Source: JAGVSV01 sp040766135 (GTDB lineage Bacteria > Bacillota > Clostridia > Christensenellales > Aristaeellaceae). Taken from it: DNA of 64,000 bases. The translations under genes were made by a program, and so were the position numbers. Positions 33,212-42,540 of this stretch are shown piece after piece (position 1 is the stretch's first letter; every line of letters begins with the position of its first letter). Below the pieces are notes generated by a model, which searched no databases, was not told the DNA's origin, and was given only the letters and a program-made list of their open reading frames with translations. The stretch is taken from NCBI GenBank assembly GCA_040766135.1, contig JAXGRA010000002.1, positions 124,001 through 188,000 on the forward strand, in the 5' to 3' direction.

Positions 33212-34876
33212 ATGTTCGTCACATTAAAATGGGTGTCTGCACTGGAAAAGGTGTTTTTAGATACGGAGCCTGCCAGTTACCCTGATATTGCCCTGACCGG
33301 TTTCCAGAATGAGATTCTGTCCCTTCAGGCCGCTTGGACCCTCACATCCATGGAAGATAAAGAGTGGGATCACCGTCCGCGGGTCAAGATAAGCATTGAT
33401 TGTGATGTGCCGGTGCGCATGCGCCACGTAACGCAGGTGCCCGTCCGTTTCCCCTGCTTCCCGGAGCATGATGGCGGTTACCTGCGCACCACGCCGGGAC
33501 TGTTCCCGGACTTGCTGGAGGATATTACCGAAAAAACACATCTGCGCGCCTATAAGGATATCTGGTCGGCCGTATGGCTGGACATACAGCCCACCGGCGA
33601 TACCCTGCCAGGCAAAAAAACGCTGACGCTGACCATGAAGGACATGGAAGGCAAGGTGCTGGCCCAGCAGGAATTCCACTTTGAAATCCTGCCCGGCCTG
33701 CTGCCTCAGCAGGAAATCATCCATGCACGCTGGCTGCACGCCGATTGCCTGGCGCAGTATTACAACGTGCCGGTGTTCTCCGATCAGCACTTTTCTATCT
33801 TAGAGCGCTTCATCCGGCATGCGGTGCAGCGCGGCATCAACATGATCCTGGTGCCCACGCACACGCCGCCGCTGGATACCGCCGTGGGCGGCGAGCGTCT
33901 TACCACCCAGTTGGTGCGGGTGAAGGTCGATAACGGGCAATATGCCTTTGATTTCTCGCTGCTGCGCCACTATATCGACATCTGTCAGCGTGCAGGCGTG
34001 CAGTATTATGAGATTGCGCATCTGTTCACGCAGTGGGGCGCGCACTTTGCGCCCAAGATCGTAGCCACGGTAGACGGCCAGGAACAGCGCATTTTCGGAT
34101 GGGACACCGAGGCCACAGGCACCGCGTATCATGCCTTTCTGGATGCCTATCTGCCTGCTCTTGCCCAGGAACTAAAGGATCTTGGCATTGCGGATCAAAC
34201 CTATTTCCACATTTCCGACGAGCCTTCCGCCGCGCATATTGACCAATATTTGGCAGTCAAGGCCATGGTAACCCCGCACTTAAAGGGCTTCAAGATAATC
34301 GATGCGCTCAGCGATATCAAGTTCTTTGAAAGCGGCGCAGTGCCGCTGCCCATCCCGGCCACCAACCATATTGAACCTTTCCTTCAGGCTGATATCAAGG
34401 AACGCTGGACATATTATTGCATCAGCCAGCATTGGAAAGTAAGCAACACATTCCTGGCTATGCCATCGGCGCGCACGCGCATTATCGGCACGCAGATGTA
34501 CCGTTACAACATCACAGGCTTTTTGCAGTGGGCATACAATTTCTACAACTCACAATATTCCGACACCGTGATAAACCCCTTTTTGGTAACCGATGGCGAT
34601 GGCTTTGCGCCCGCCGGCGATACCTTCCAGGTGTACCCAGGTCCGGGCGGCGTGCCGCAGGATTCGTTGCGAATGATGCTGTTTTTCCATGCATTGCAGG
34701 ATAACCGCGCCCTGCGCTGGGCAGAGCAACTGGCGGGCAAAGATCAGGTAGAATCTGTGGTGGCTGCGGGCCTTGATGCGCCGCCTACATGGACGGAATA
34801 CCCCATGGACGGCGAATATCTGCTGGCCATGCGCGCGCGCCTGAACCGTCTGATTGCCGATAAACAGAAGTTGTAA
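33212..34876 (+). CDS. DUF4091 domain protein, putative glycoside hydrolase
   Basis: A 554-residue protein with an N-terminal beta domain of about 180 residues and a TIM-barrel-like middle and C-terminal region. YFHISDEPS (about residues 331-339) would carry an acidic catalytic pair, and GFLQWAYNFYN followed by a YPGPGG...SLRM segment is the DUF4091 pattern. Related proteins belong to or resemble the GH123 N-acetylhexosaminidases, so action on a sugar is inferred; the substrate is unknown. There is no signal peptide. AGGAGG lies at the right distance from the ATG. It is a single gene. Confidence 0.75.
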   Translation: MFVTLKWVSALEKVFLDTEPASYPDIALTGFQNEILSLQAAWTLTSMEDKEWDHRPRVKISIDCDVPVRMRHVTQVPVRFPCFPEHDGGYLRTTPGLFPDLLEDITEKTHLRAYKDIWSAVWLDIQPTGDTLPGKKTLTLTMKDMEGKVLAQQEFHFEILPGLLPQQEIIHARWLHADCLAQYYNVPVFSDQHFSILERFIRHAVQRGINMILVPTHTPPLDTAVGGERLTTQLVRVKVDNGQYAFDFSLLRHYIDICQRAGVQYYEIAHLFTQWGAHFAPKIVATVDGQEQRIFGWDTEATGTAYHAFLDAYLPALAQELKDLGIADQTYFHISDEPSAAHIDQYLAVKAMVTPHLKGFKIIDALSDIKFFESGAVPLPIPATNHIEPFLQADIKERWTYYCISQHWKVSNTFLAMPSARTRIIGTQMYRYNITGFLQWAYNFYNSQYSDTVINPFLVTDGDGFAPAGDTFQVYPGPGGVPQDSLRMMLFFHALQDNRALRWAEQLAGKDQVESVVAAGLDAPPTWTEYPMDGEYLLAMRARLNRLIADKQKL

Positions 34877-34892
34877 CAACTGTTGGCGTAGT

Positions 34893-34922
34893 TTGACAGC
34901 GCAGAAAGCGCTATCCTATAAT
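34893..34922 (+). promoter_or_regulatory. Promoter of the dCMP deaminase gene
   Basis: Perfect TTGACA (34893-34898) and TATAAT (34917-34922) with 18 bases between them. Confidence 0.85.
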
Positions 34923-34949
34923 GTTCGCCAAACAGAAGGAGAGCGTTGC

Positions 34950-35441
34950 ATGGATAAATGGGATGACCGGTTTATGGAAATGACGCGGCTTGTTGCCAGT
35001 TGGAGCAGTTGCATGCAGCCTGGGCGCAACATTGGTGCGGTCATCGTCAAGGACAAGCGCGTGATGACCACCGGCTACAACGGCGCGCCCGCCGGCATGA
35101 AGACCTGCAAAGAGCGGGGAGAATGCTTGCGCCGCAAGCTGAACATTCCCTCCGGCACGCGGGCGGAAGTATGCTACGCCATCCACGCCGAACAAAATGC
35201 AGTCATTCAGGCTGCTAAGCTGGGGGTTTCCATCCAGGGCGCCACCCTCTATTGCACGCATCAGCCCTGCTCCGTCTGTGCGCGCATTCTGGCCAATGCG
35301 GGCATCGTGCGCGTGGTGTACGAGCAGGGATATCCCGATGACTTTACGCTGGAAATCTTTCGCGAAACGGGCGTGCTTCTGGAACAATATCACCATGGAG
35401 ATGGGCCGCAGGACACCCCTTCGGCTCAGATTAATAAATGA
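34950..35441 (+). CDS. dCMP deaminase (ComEB-like)
   Basis: A 163-residue zinc-dependent cytidine/deoxycytidylate deaminase. The catalytic HAEQNAV motif gives H79 and E81; zinc-binding C107 and C110 are in QPCSVCARIL; the SRDPTRQVGA-like N-terminus reads CMQPGRNIGAVIV. It makes dUMP from dCMP for thymidylate synthesis. A Cys-rich insertion (C53, C59) may bind a second zinc as in phage T4 type enzymes. It overlaps the next gene by four bases. Confidence 0.93.
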   Translation: MDKWDDRFMEMTRLVASWSSCMQPGRNIGAVIVKDKRVMTTGYNGAPAGMKTCKERGECLRRKLNIPSGTRAEVCYAIHAEQNAVIQAAKLGVSIQGATLYCTHQPCSVCARILANAGIVRVVYEQGYPDDFTLEIFRETGVLLEQYHHGDGPQDTPSAQINK

Positions 35442-36388
35442 TAAAACACAACCGTTTAGCTGCACTGATACTGATTTTGCTATGTCTTGCGCTGGGGGCT
35501 CATGCTACCGATATCAACATCAGCGTACTGGAAGAAAATGAGATTCCTCAAACGCCGCGGGGTATGCACCACTTTCTGCTGGTATGCATGGATTCCTGGG
35601 GCGCTAACCTGTCGCGCTTAGGCTATAGCGACGGCATGGTGCTGGTGACCATTGACGAGGCGCTGGATCGCATCATCACCACCAGTTTTATCCGTGATAC
35701 ACTGGTGATTCATCCGGATGGCAAGCCCGGACGGCTTACCTATGTGATGAAGGAATTTGGCATTGAAGGGCTGATGGACACGCTCAACCGTCACTTTGGC
35801 CTGCGCATTGAAAAGTACATCCTGATGGACTGGAGCCAGGTATCCTCCATCGTGGACATTGTAGGTGGTGTGGACTTGGAGGTTACCGCGCGGGAAGCGG
35901 GATATCTCAAGCGTTACGCCATCTCCCCCACCAGCACGTCGCCGTCCATGAACGGCGCGGGTGAATACCATTTTAAGGGCCATGCTGCTGTGATTTATAT
36001 GCGCTGCCGCCGTGTGCCTGCGCTCAACGGAGATAAGTACGACATGGGCCGCACCTTCCGCGCGCGGCTGGTGCTACACAACATTGCCGACAGCCTTAAA
36101 GATGTTTCCTATGAGCAGGCTTACGACATGTTCCGCGAAATATTCGATTCACTGGGTGACCGCAACAAATTTTTCCACACCAACATCTCCATGTCGGATT
36201 TGATGAATGCTTTTCAAGTAGTGTTCTCCTTAAAGGGAACGCCGGTGGAACAGTTCCGGCTGCCCATTGACGGTACCTTCCACACCTATATCTATGCCGG
36301 AGGGCAGTCGCAGCTGATGGATTTTGAAACCAACCGCGCGGCGCTGCACGACTTCCTCTTTGACCAATCCTATGTAGTGATTGAATAA
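35438..36388 (+). CDS. LytR-CpsA-Psr (LCP) family protein, variant active site
   Basis: A 316-residue exported protein. A signal peptide or anchor (about 1-23) precedes the LCP domain. LCP enzymes move wall teichoic acids or polysaccharides from lipid carriers to peptidoglycan. Conserved elements include the RDT after the second strand (TSFIRDTLVI), VDIVGGVDLEV and DMGRTFRARLVL. The usual R-S-D-T motif of the first strand reads YSDG here, losing the Arg and Thr, so activity may differ. The start overlaps the dCMP deaminase stop. Confidence 0.8.
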   Translation: MIKHNRLAALILILLCLALGAHATDINISVLEENEIPQTPRGMHHFLLVCMDSWGANLSRLGYSDGMVLVTIDEALDRIITTSFIRDTLVIHPDGKPGRLTYVMKEFGIEGLMDTLNRHFGLRIEKYILMDWSQVSSIVDIVGGVDLEVTAREAGYLKRYAISPTSTSPSMNGAGEYHFKGHAAVIYMRCRRVPALNGDKYDMGRTFRARLVLHNIADSLKDVSYEQAYDMFREIFDSLGDRNKFFHTNISMSDLMNAFQVVFSLKGTPVEQFRLPIDGTFHTYIYAGGQSQLMDFETNRAALHDFLFDQSYVVIE

Positions 36389-36402
36389 GCAGGCGGAAAG
36401 AC

Positions 36403-37041
36403 ATGAGCGATTCGACAACAAACCAACGTATCCTTGCCGAGCTGGAACGCCTTTACCCGGACGCCGTTCCCGAACTGCACTTTAGCAACCCCTACCAAAC
36501 GCTGGTAGCCACCATGCTGTCGGCGCAGTCCACCGACCGGCAGGTAAACAAGGTGACTCCTGCGGTATTCCGTGATTTTCCCACGGTGCAGGCCATGGCC
36601 GAAACCACGCCGGAAATCCTGTACCCGTACGTGCGCAGCTGTGGGTTTGCCAGCAAAGCCACCAACATTGTCCATGCTGCCCGCAAAATCATGGCGGAAT
36701 ATGACGGTCAGGTGCCCGATACGCTCGAAGCATTGACCTCTTTGCCCGGCGTGGGGCGCAAAACTGCCAACGTGGTGCTGGCCAATGCCTTTGGCATACC
36801 GGCCATGGCGGTGGATACGCATGTGTTCCGCGTCAGCAACCGGCTGGGACTGGCACAGGCGAACAATGTAGAAAAAACCGAACAGCAGCTGATGGAGGCC
36901 ATTCCCAAAAAGGATTGGATCCGGGCCCATCATTGGCTGATTTATCATGGACGGCGTGTATGCCACGCGCGCAACCCCAAGTGCGATACCTGCACGCTAA
37001 GCGCGTTGTGCCCCTGGGCGAAGGCCACACCACAGGATTAA
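36403..37041 (+). CDS. nth: Endonuclease III
   Basis: A 212-residue base-excision repair glycosylase/AP lyase. The helix-hairpin-helix LPGVGRKTANVVL contains the catalytic Lys, the catalytic Asp follows in AVDTHVFRV, and the C-terminal Cys pattern C-X6-C-X2-C-X5-C (CHARNPKCDTCTLSALC) binds a 4Fe-4S cluster. It removes oxidised pyrimidines. The ATG at 36403 has a moderate GGCGGAAAG site, 14 bases after the LCP gene, so it is likely in the same transcript. Confidence 0.95.
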   Translation: MSDSTTNQRILAELERLYPDAVPELHFSNPYQTLVATMLSAQSTDRQVNKVTPAVFRDFPTVQAMAETTPEILYPYVRSCGFASKATNIVHAARKIMAEYDGQVPDTLEALTSLPGVGRKTANVVLANAFGIPAMAVDTHVFRVSNRLGLAQANNVEKTEQQLMEAIPKKDWIRAHHWLIYHGRRVCHARNPKCDTCTLSALCPWAKATPQD

Positions 37042-37067
37042 CCCCATTATTTTTAAGGCGGATATCG

Positions 37068-38840
37068 ATGGAACTGTATCACAACTCACAGGACATAGCT
37101 TTTAGAAATCCCCTGGGCGCGGTGACCGTGGGCACACAGGTCACCCTTCGATTGATGGTGCAAGGCCGGCACGGGCGCGTGCAGCTGCGCACCTGGAACG
37201 GCGAAGAGCTCTATATTCCAATGATCGAAACAGGCCTGGGCATGTATGAAGCCACCATTGCCTGCCCGGATGAACCCATCCTGCTTTGGTATGATTTTCA
37301 GGTTGAGGACGAGCGCGGGCACTTTCACTACTATGGCAACGCGCGTGACAAGTTAGGCGGCGTGGGCACCACCTATCAGGACAAACCGCCATCCTTCCAG
37401 ATAACGGTGTATGACCCCGCCTGGGAGCCGCCGCAGTATCTGCGTGAAGGGGTTATGTATCAGATTTTCCCCGATCGTTTTGCGCGCTCCAAGCCGCCTG
37501 TCAGCGACCGAAAAGGCATCTATCTGCACAAAAAATGGGGTGGCGTCCCCCGGGTTGACCCCCATGCGCTGGAAGGGGCCTACAGCGCCTATGATTTCTT
37601 TGGCGGCGACTTAAACGGCATCCGGGAAAAGTTGCCATACCTGAAGGATCTGGGCATTACCATCCTATACCTCAATCCCATCTTTCGCTCCTCCTCCAAC
37701 CACCGGTATGACACCGGCGATTATTTGTCTATTGACCCCCTGCTGGGCACCAGAGAGGATTTTCAGGCGCTATGCCAGGAAGCCAGGCAGCTGGGCATGC
37801 GCGTGCTGCTGGACGGCGTGTTCAGCCACACCGGCGATGACAGCATCTATTTCAACCGGCGCGGCACCTATCCCGGCGTTGGCGCCTACCAAAGCAAGCA
37901 ATCCCCCTACTACCCCTGGTTTCACTTCCGCAAACATCCAGATGATTACGCCTGCTGGTGGAATTTCAAGACCCTGCCCGCCGTCAACAAGGACGATGCC
38001 ACCTATCGCGAATTTATCCTTGGCGAGCATGGCGTTGCGCGGCACTGGCTCCATCACGGCGCAACGGGCTGGCGCCTGGACGTGGCGGACGAGCTGCCCA
38101 TGTCCTTCCTGCGCGAACTGCGTACCGCTGTTAAGGCCGAGAACCCGGACAGCACGCTGCTGGGCGAAGTGTGGGAGGATGCCAGCAATAAGATTGCCTA
38201 TGGTCAAATGCGCTGCTACACGCTGGGCGACACGCTGGACAGCGTGATGAACTATCCGCTGCGTGATGCGATCATACATTTTTTAACGGGTGCGCACACG
38301 GCAGCGCAGGCTGTTCGCAGCATTCGCAGCCTGCAGGAAAATTATCCCGTTCCCTTCTTTTACTCATTGATGAACCTGATGGGCAGCCATGATCGCGCGC
38401 GTATTCTGAACGTATTGGTCAACCGCGAATACACCGCGCTGCCCATTGCGGAGCGCGGGCAGCAATCCCTTCCGCAGAACCTGCGCGCATTGGCGGAGGA
38501 GCGTTTCCTAAAGATGGTGCAGATCTTTATGGCGCTGCCCGGCATGCCCGCCATCTATTATGGCGATGAGGTGGGCATGGAGGGCGCAACGGATCCTTTC
38601 TGCCGGGGCCCATTCCCCTGGGGGCATGAGGACACCCCGTTACGTAACCATGTCAAGCAGGCCATCGCCCTGCGGCATCAGCGGCCGGTGCTGCGTACAG
38701 GCGCGCTGCGGCTGTCCTATGAAGGGGCCGACACGCTGGTCATTGAACGTAGCGCGATCCACGGCAAGGATGTGTTTGGTCAGCCACTCCACGACCAGCC
38801 CTATATCCTGCGCATTACACGGGATGCATACAGAGTATAA
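37068..38840 (+). CDS. GH13 alpha-amylase family protein (neopullulanase-like)
   Basis: A 590-residue glycoside hydrolase. Residues about 1-120 look like the CBM34 N-domain of neopullulanase and maltogenic amylase. The catalytic barrel starts at MYQIFPDRF. GH13 regions are clear: LLDGVFSHTG, then nucleophile D338 in GWRLDVADE, acid/base E367 in LLGEVWED and D442 in NLMGSHD. There is no signal peptide, so it probably works on imported maltodextrins or glycogen. It lies 26 bases after nth without a visible promoter of its own. Confidence 0.92.
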   Translation: MELYHNSQDIAFRNPLGAVTVGTQVTLRLMVQGRHGRVQLRTWNGEELYIPMIETGLGMYEATIACPDEPILLWYDFQVEDERGHFHYYGNARDKLGGVGTTYQDKPPSFQITVYDPAWEPPQYLREGVMYQIFPDRFARSKPPVSDRKGIYLHKKWGGVPRVDPHALEGAYSAYDFFGGDLNGIREKLPYLKDLGITILYLNPIFRSSSNHRYDTGDYLSIDPLLGTREDFQALCQEARQLGMRVLLDGVFSHTGDDSIYFNRRGTYPGVGAYQSKQSPYYPWFHFRKHPDDYACWWNFKTLPAVNKDDATYREFILGEHGVARHWLHHGATGWRLDVADELPMSFLRELRTAVKAENPDSTLLGEVWEDASNKIAYGQMRCYTLGDTLDSVMNYPLRDAIIHFLTGAHTAAQAVRSIRSLQENYPVPFFYSLMNLMGSHDRARILNVLVNREYTALPIAERGQQSLPQNLRALAEERFLKMVQIFMALPGMPAIYYGDEVGMEGATDPFCRGPFPWGHEDTPLRNHVKQAIALRHQRPVLRTGALRLSYEGADTLVIERSAIHGKDVFGQPLHDQPYILRITRDAYRV

Positions 38841-38872
38841 CCGCAACTATTACAATTTTATGAAGCATTTCC

Positions 38873-38901
38873 TTGACACTGTTACCATTGCGTCATAGAA
38901 T
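38873..38901 (+). promoter_or_regulatory. Promoter of the peptidoglycan-binding protein gene
   Basis: Perfect TTGACA (38873-38878) and TAGAAT (38896-38901) 17 bases apart, 29 bases before the start codon. It may also drive cmk and plsC. Confidence 0.8.
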
Positions 38902-38929
38902 AAAGCATATTACCGTAGGGAGGGCTCAC

Positions 38930-41848
38930 ATGAACGCCAACCGAACCAAACGAGCCATCGTGTGGCTTACCTGCGCCGCTTTGATGCTATCCATGCTGTC
39001 GGCGTTTGCCACCAGCTATCCATTTGTTGGCTACACCACCGATGATTTGCGCCTGCGCAAGCGGCCATCCACCTCAGCGGAGGTGCTTTTAGTTATCCCC
39101 GCGAGAGAGGCTCTGATCATTTCGGGCGCGGATGGCAATTTCTACATTATAGAATATGAAGGGCACTCAGGTTATGCGATGAAATCCTTCATCTCCCTGA
39201 CCAATCCGGCCAGCCTTGTTACGCCCGTTCCGGTCAGCGCGCAAACCGCCTCGCGATATGTGCAATTGACCAGCGGCGACACCGGCCAACTGGTGCGCGC
39301 GCTGCAGCAGGCGCTGAAGGAACTTAATTATTATGACGGCGCTATCGACGGCAAGTTTGGCTCCGGTACGCTCCGGGCCGTGCGCTCCTTCCAACAGCGC
39401 AACAGCCTGCCTGCCAATGGCGTGGCCGATCCGGCCACCCAGGAACGCCTGTTTGAGGGCCAGTCTGTGAATGCCTTTGGGCGTCAGACTGGCATCCAAA
39501 CGTTGCCCATTGGGGATGATGTGATTATGCGCCCTGGTTCGCGCGGCGAACTGGTGCTGGCGCTGCAGCAGCAGTTGCAGGCGCTGGGATTGTACCGTGG
39601 TGCACTGGACGGGCGATACGGCTCCGGTACCGAGGCCGCCGTCAAAGCATTCCAGCGGGATAACCGCCTGCGTGTAGACGGCATTGCCGGCAAGAACACG
39701 CGCCAGGCATTGGCCGCCAAAAGCAGCCAGGCCCCTGCGCCTGAAAATGCACCGGCCGTCCCGCAGGTTACCCCATCTCCTGTTTTTCAGGGCGAAGAGC
39801 CAGAGGCTACCTACCCTTACACCACCGCAACCACCGCATCCGTCAACATGCGCAAACGGGCGTCTGTTTCATCCGGGCGTATTTTAACCGTGCCTGCCGG
39901 CGCGTCCATCAGCGTATTGGAAAGCAAGGGCGATTTTTTACGTGTCAGCTATCGCAATTACACAGGATATGTAATGGCGCTGTATGTTGATATTCCCCCG
40001 CAATACCTGCCTGGCAACACGTTGCCGCACGATACCGAAGCACAGGCCCGGTATGAGCGGCTTGCCACCGGCTCGCAAGGAGTTAAGGTACGTGCACTGC
40101 AGCAGGCGTTAACTGAGTTAGGTTTCTTTAAAGGCGCTGTAGATAGCAAATTCGGCACAGAAACCATGGCCGCTGTCAAGGCCTTCCAGAAACAGAACGG
40201 CCTGCGTGAAACAGGCGTGGTTATGCCTGAAATGCAAAAAATGCTGTATGAGCAGCGCGTGCGCAACGCGCGCAATGCACGTGTGTATGTGGCCACCCTG
40301 CCGCCGGTAGAAGGCTGGCCCATGGAGCAGGGCGACCGCGGCGATGCCGTTGTTACCCTGCAGCAGCAGCTCATTGAACTGGGGCATTTTAAGGAAACAG
40401 CCACCGGCGAATATACCCGCGCCACCGCCAATGCCGTGCGTGCCTTCCAGAAGGCCCACAGCATCAAGGAAACCGGCAAGGTGGATAGCTTTACTTTGCT
40501 GGCGCTCAACACCGCCTTGGCCACACGCGCCCCTATCAGTGAGTTTGGAACGCCTGCACCCACCCAGCTTACGCAGGACAATGTGATTATCATCCGCTCC
40601 GGCACGCGGGGCATGGCGGTCACCCGTCTGCAGGAGCGTCTGGTGCAGTTGGGCTACTACAGCATTACGCCCGATGGCATCTATAACGGTAATGACATCA
40701 CCGCCCTGCGCGCATTCCAGCGCAACAACGGGCTGACCGTCACCGGCGTGGCCGATCTGGGCACACAGCAGGCACTATATGCCCATACCGCTGTGGCTGC
40801 ACCGGGCGTTGTTACGGCTTCCCCTTCCCCCTCCCCAACTCCGACCAATGCAAACATCTATCCCATCACGCTGCGCATCGGCATGAACGGCGAAGCTGTC
40901 AAGGCCATGCAGGCGCGTCTGATTGCGCTGGGTTTCCTTACGGGCAAAGCCGACGGTATCTTTGGCACCCAGACGGCTACCGCAGTCAGCACCTTCCAGC
41001 GCGCGCATAATTTAAAGGCCGATGGCCTGGCTGGCAAACAAACGCTAAGCGCACTGTATGCCGCCAACGCCAAACCCTACTCCGCGCCCAAGCCTGCGCA
41101 AACAGCCGCCCCCAGTCAGGAGGAGGATAAGCCAACCCTGACGGTGGGCAACACCGGCGATGACGTGCGCGCCATGCAGCAGCGGCTGATTCAACTGGGC
41201 TATCTGTCCGGCGGTGCTGACGGCATCTTTGGGCCTAAAACTGCACTGGCTGTGCGTTCCTTCCAAACCAATAATAAATTAAGAGCCACAGGCATTGCGG
41301 ATCATATTACACTGGCTCGGATGAACCTATCCGGCGCCATTGCAGCCAGTGGCGTGGTGGCTCCCCCGCTGCCTGACGATAAACCCATGGATACCGGGGC
41401 ATCCTTCCGCGCACCTTCCGCCTCCGAAGTACGCTTCGCGGACTGGTATGCCGAAACCCGCGCCCGCATCCGCTCTATGCCCAACATAATTATCTATGAC
41501 TTCACCAGCGGTGCCCACTACAATGTCAAAGTGTTTAGTGTGGGCAGACATGCCGATGGCGAGCCTGTCACCAGACAGGACACCGAAACCATGGAAAAAG
41601 CCCTGGGCTACAATAACTGGACACCACGCCCGGTGTGGGTTATTTTCTCCGACGGCCGCGTATATATGGCTTCCACACACAGCCATGGGCATGAGGTGGA
41701 TCACAACAGCAACAACGGCCTGACCGGCCACATCTGCATCCACTTCCCGCGCTCCATGGAAGATGCCATGGCAACAGGTCCCTACGCTGTTTCCCACCAG
41801 AATGCCATCCTGGCAGGCTGGGACTTGACGCAAAACATGGCGAAATAG
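38930..41848 (+). CDS. Exported protein with two SH3 and seven peptidoglycan-binding repeats
   Basis: A 972-residue secreted protein. A signal peptide (about 1-27) is followed by a bacterial SH3 domain, two PG_binding_1 repeats, a second SH3 domain and five more PG_binding_1 repeats (seven in all, each ending in an AFQ...GVA..T..AL pattern), joined by Pro/Ser/Thr linkers. The C-terminal 130 residues form another domain with HADGEPVTRQDT, STHSHGHEVDH and GHICIHFPRS. I recall the same HAD.EP..DT and GHxCIHF signatures at the C-terminus of other clostridial SH3 proteins, but no function. The His, Glu and Cys residues suggest a metal or thiol active site. Inferred role: wall binding and remodelling. 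Confidence 0.85.
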   Translation: MNANRTKRAIVWLTCAALMLSMLSAFATSYPFVGYTTDDLRLRKRPSTSAEVLLVIPAREALIISGADGNFYIIEYEGHSGYAMKSFISLTNPASLVTPVPVSAQTASRYVQLTSGDTGQLVRALQQALKELNYYDGAIDGKFGSGTLRAVRSFQQRNSLPANGVADPATQERLFEGQSVNAFGRQTGIQTLPIGDDVIMRPGSRGELVLALQQQLQALGLYRGALDGRYGSGTEAAVKAFQRDNRLRVDGIAGKNTRQALAAKSSQAPAPENAPAVPQVTPSPVFQGEEPEATYPYTTATTASVNMRKRASVSSGRILTVPAGASISVLESKGDFLRVSYRNYTGYVMALYVDIPPQYLPGNTLPHDTEAQARYERLATGSQGVKVRALQQALTELGFFKGAVDSKFGTETMAAVKAFQKQNGLRETGVVMPEMQKMLYEQRVRNARNARVYVATLPPVEGWPMEQGDRGDAVVTLQQQLIELGHFKETATGEYTRATANAVRAFQKAHSIKETGKVDSFTLLALNTALATRAPISEFGTPAPTQLTQDNVIIIRSGTRGMAVTRLQERLVQLGYYSITPDGIYNGNDITALRAFQRNNGLTVTGVADLGTQQALYAHTAVAAPGVVTASPSPSPTPTNANIYPITLRIGMNGEAVKAMQARLIALGFLTGKADGIFGTQTATAVSTFQRAHNLKADGLAGKQTLSALYAANAKPYSAPKPAQTAAPSQEEDKPTLTVGNTGDDVRAMQQRLIQLGYLSGGADGIFGPKTALAVRSFQTNNKLRATGIADHITLARMNLSGAIAASGVVAPPLPDDKPMDTGASFRAPSASEVRFADWYAETRARIRSMPNIIIYDFTSGAHYNVKVFSVGRHADGEPVTRQDTETMEKALGYNNWTPRPVWVIFSDGRVYMASTHSHGHEVDHNSNNGLTGHICIHFPRSMEDAMATGPYAVSHQNAILAGWDLTQNMAK

Positions 41849-41856
41849 GTGCATCA

Positions 41857-42540
41857 TTGAAAAAGATATTTACCATTGCCATTGACGGCCCGGTGGGTGC
41901 AGGCAAATCCACCGTGGCCGATGCGGTGGCTCAACAGTTAGGCATATTGCATTTGGATACCGGTGCCATGTACCGCGCATTGGCATTGCATGTGTTAAAT
42001 CTGGGCATGGATGTGCAGAATGAACAGGCCATAACGGAATTGATTAAAAGCAATCAGGTGCATATTGACGTGGGCTTTGAAGATGGTGTTCAGCGCACGC
42101 TGCTCAACGGGCAGGATGTCAGCACATTGATCCGTACCCAGGAAGTAAGTAATGCCGCCTCTACTATCTCCCGCTATCGCCCTGTGCGGCAGTGGCTGGT
42201 GGAGCGTCAACAGGCGTTGGCTACCCAGCAAAGCATGCTGCTGGACGGGCGGGATATCGGCACCGTGGTGCTGCCCCAGGCTGATGTAAAAGTTTTCCTG
42301 ACAGCATCGCCTGAAACGCGCGCACAGCGGCGTTACTTGCAGCTGCTGGATCAAGGGCAGCACGCTGACTTTGACGAGGTGCTCTCGCAGCTTTTGGCGC
42401 GTGATCATCAGGATCAAACGCGCGCGGTGGATCCGCTTCGGCAAGCCGAGGACGCGGTGCTGCTGGATACCACCCACATGACATTTGAACAGTCTGTCGA
42501 AGCCATTGTTCAACTCGCGGAGGAAGCATGTCGGATGTAA
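41857..42540 (+). CDS. cmk: Cytidylate kinase
   Basis: A 227-residue kinase phosphorylating CMP and dCMP. The P-loop AIDGPVGAGKST is at the N-terminus, followed by LDTGAMYRALAL and the LDGRDIGTVVLP motif with the CMP-binding residues. The start is a TTG at 41857, only eight bases after the preceding stop, with a weak AGGTG site; no ATG fits before the P-loop. It overlaps plsC by 13 bases. The order cmk-plsC-ispH-rpsA is a common clostridial block. Confidence 0.94.
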   Translation: MKKIFTIAIDGPVGAGKSTVADAVAQQLGILHLDTGAMYRALALHVLNLGMDVQNEQAITELIKSNQVHIDVGFEDGVQRTLLNGQDVSTLIRTQEVSNAASTISRYRPVRQWLVERQQALATQQSMLLDGRDIGTVVLPQADVKVFLTASPETRAQRRYLQLLDQGQHADFDEVLSQLLARDHQDQTRAVDPLRQAEDAVLLDTTHMTFEQSVEAIVQLAEEACRM

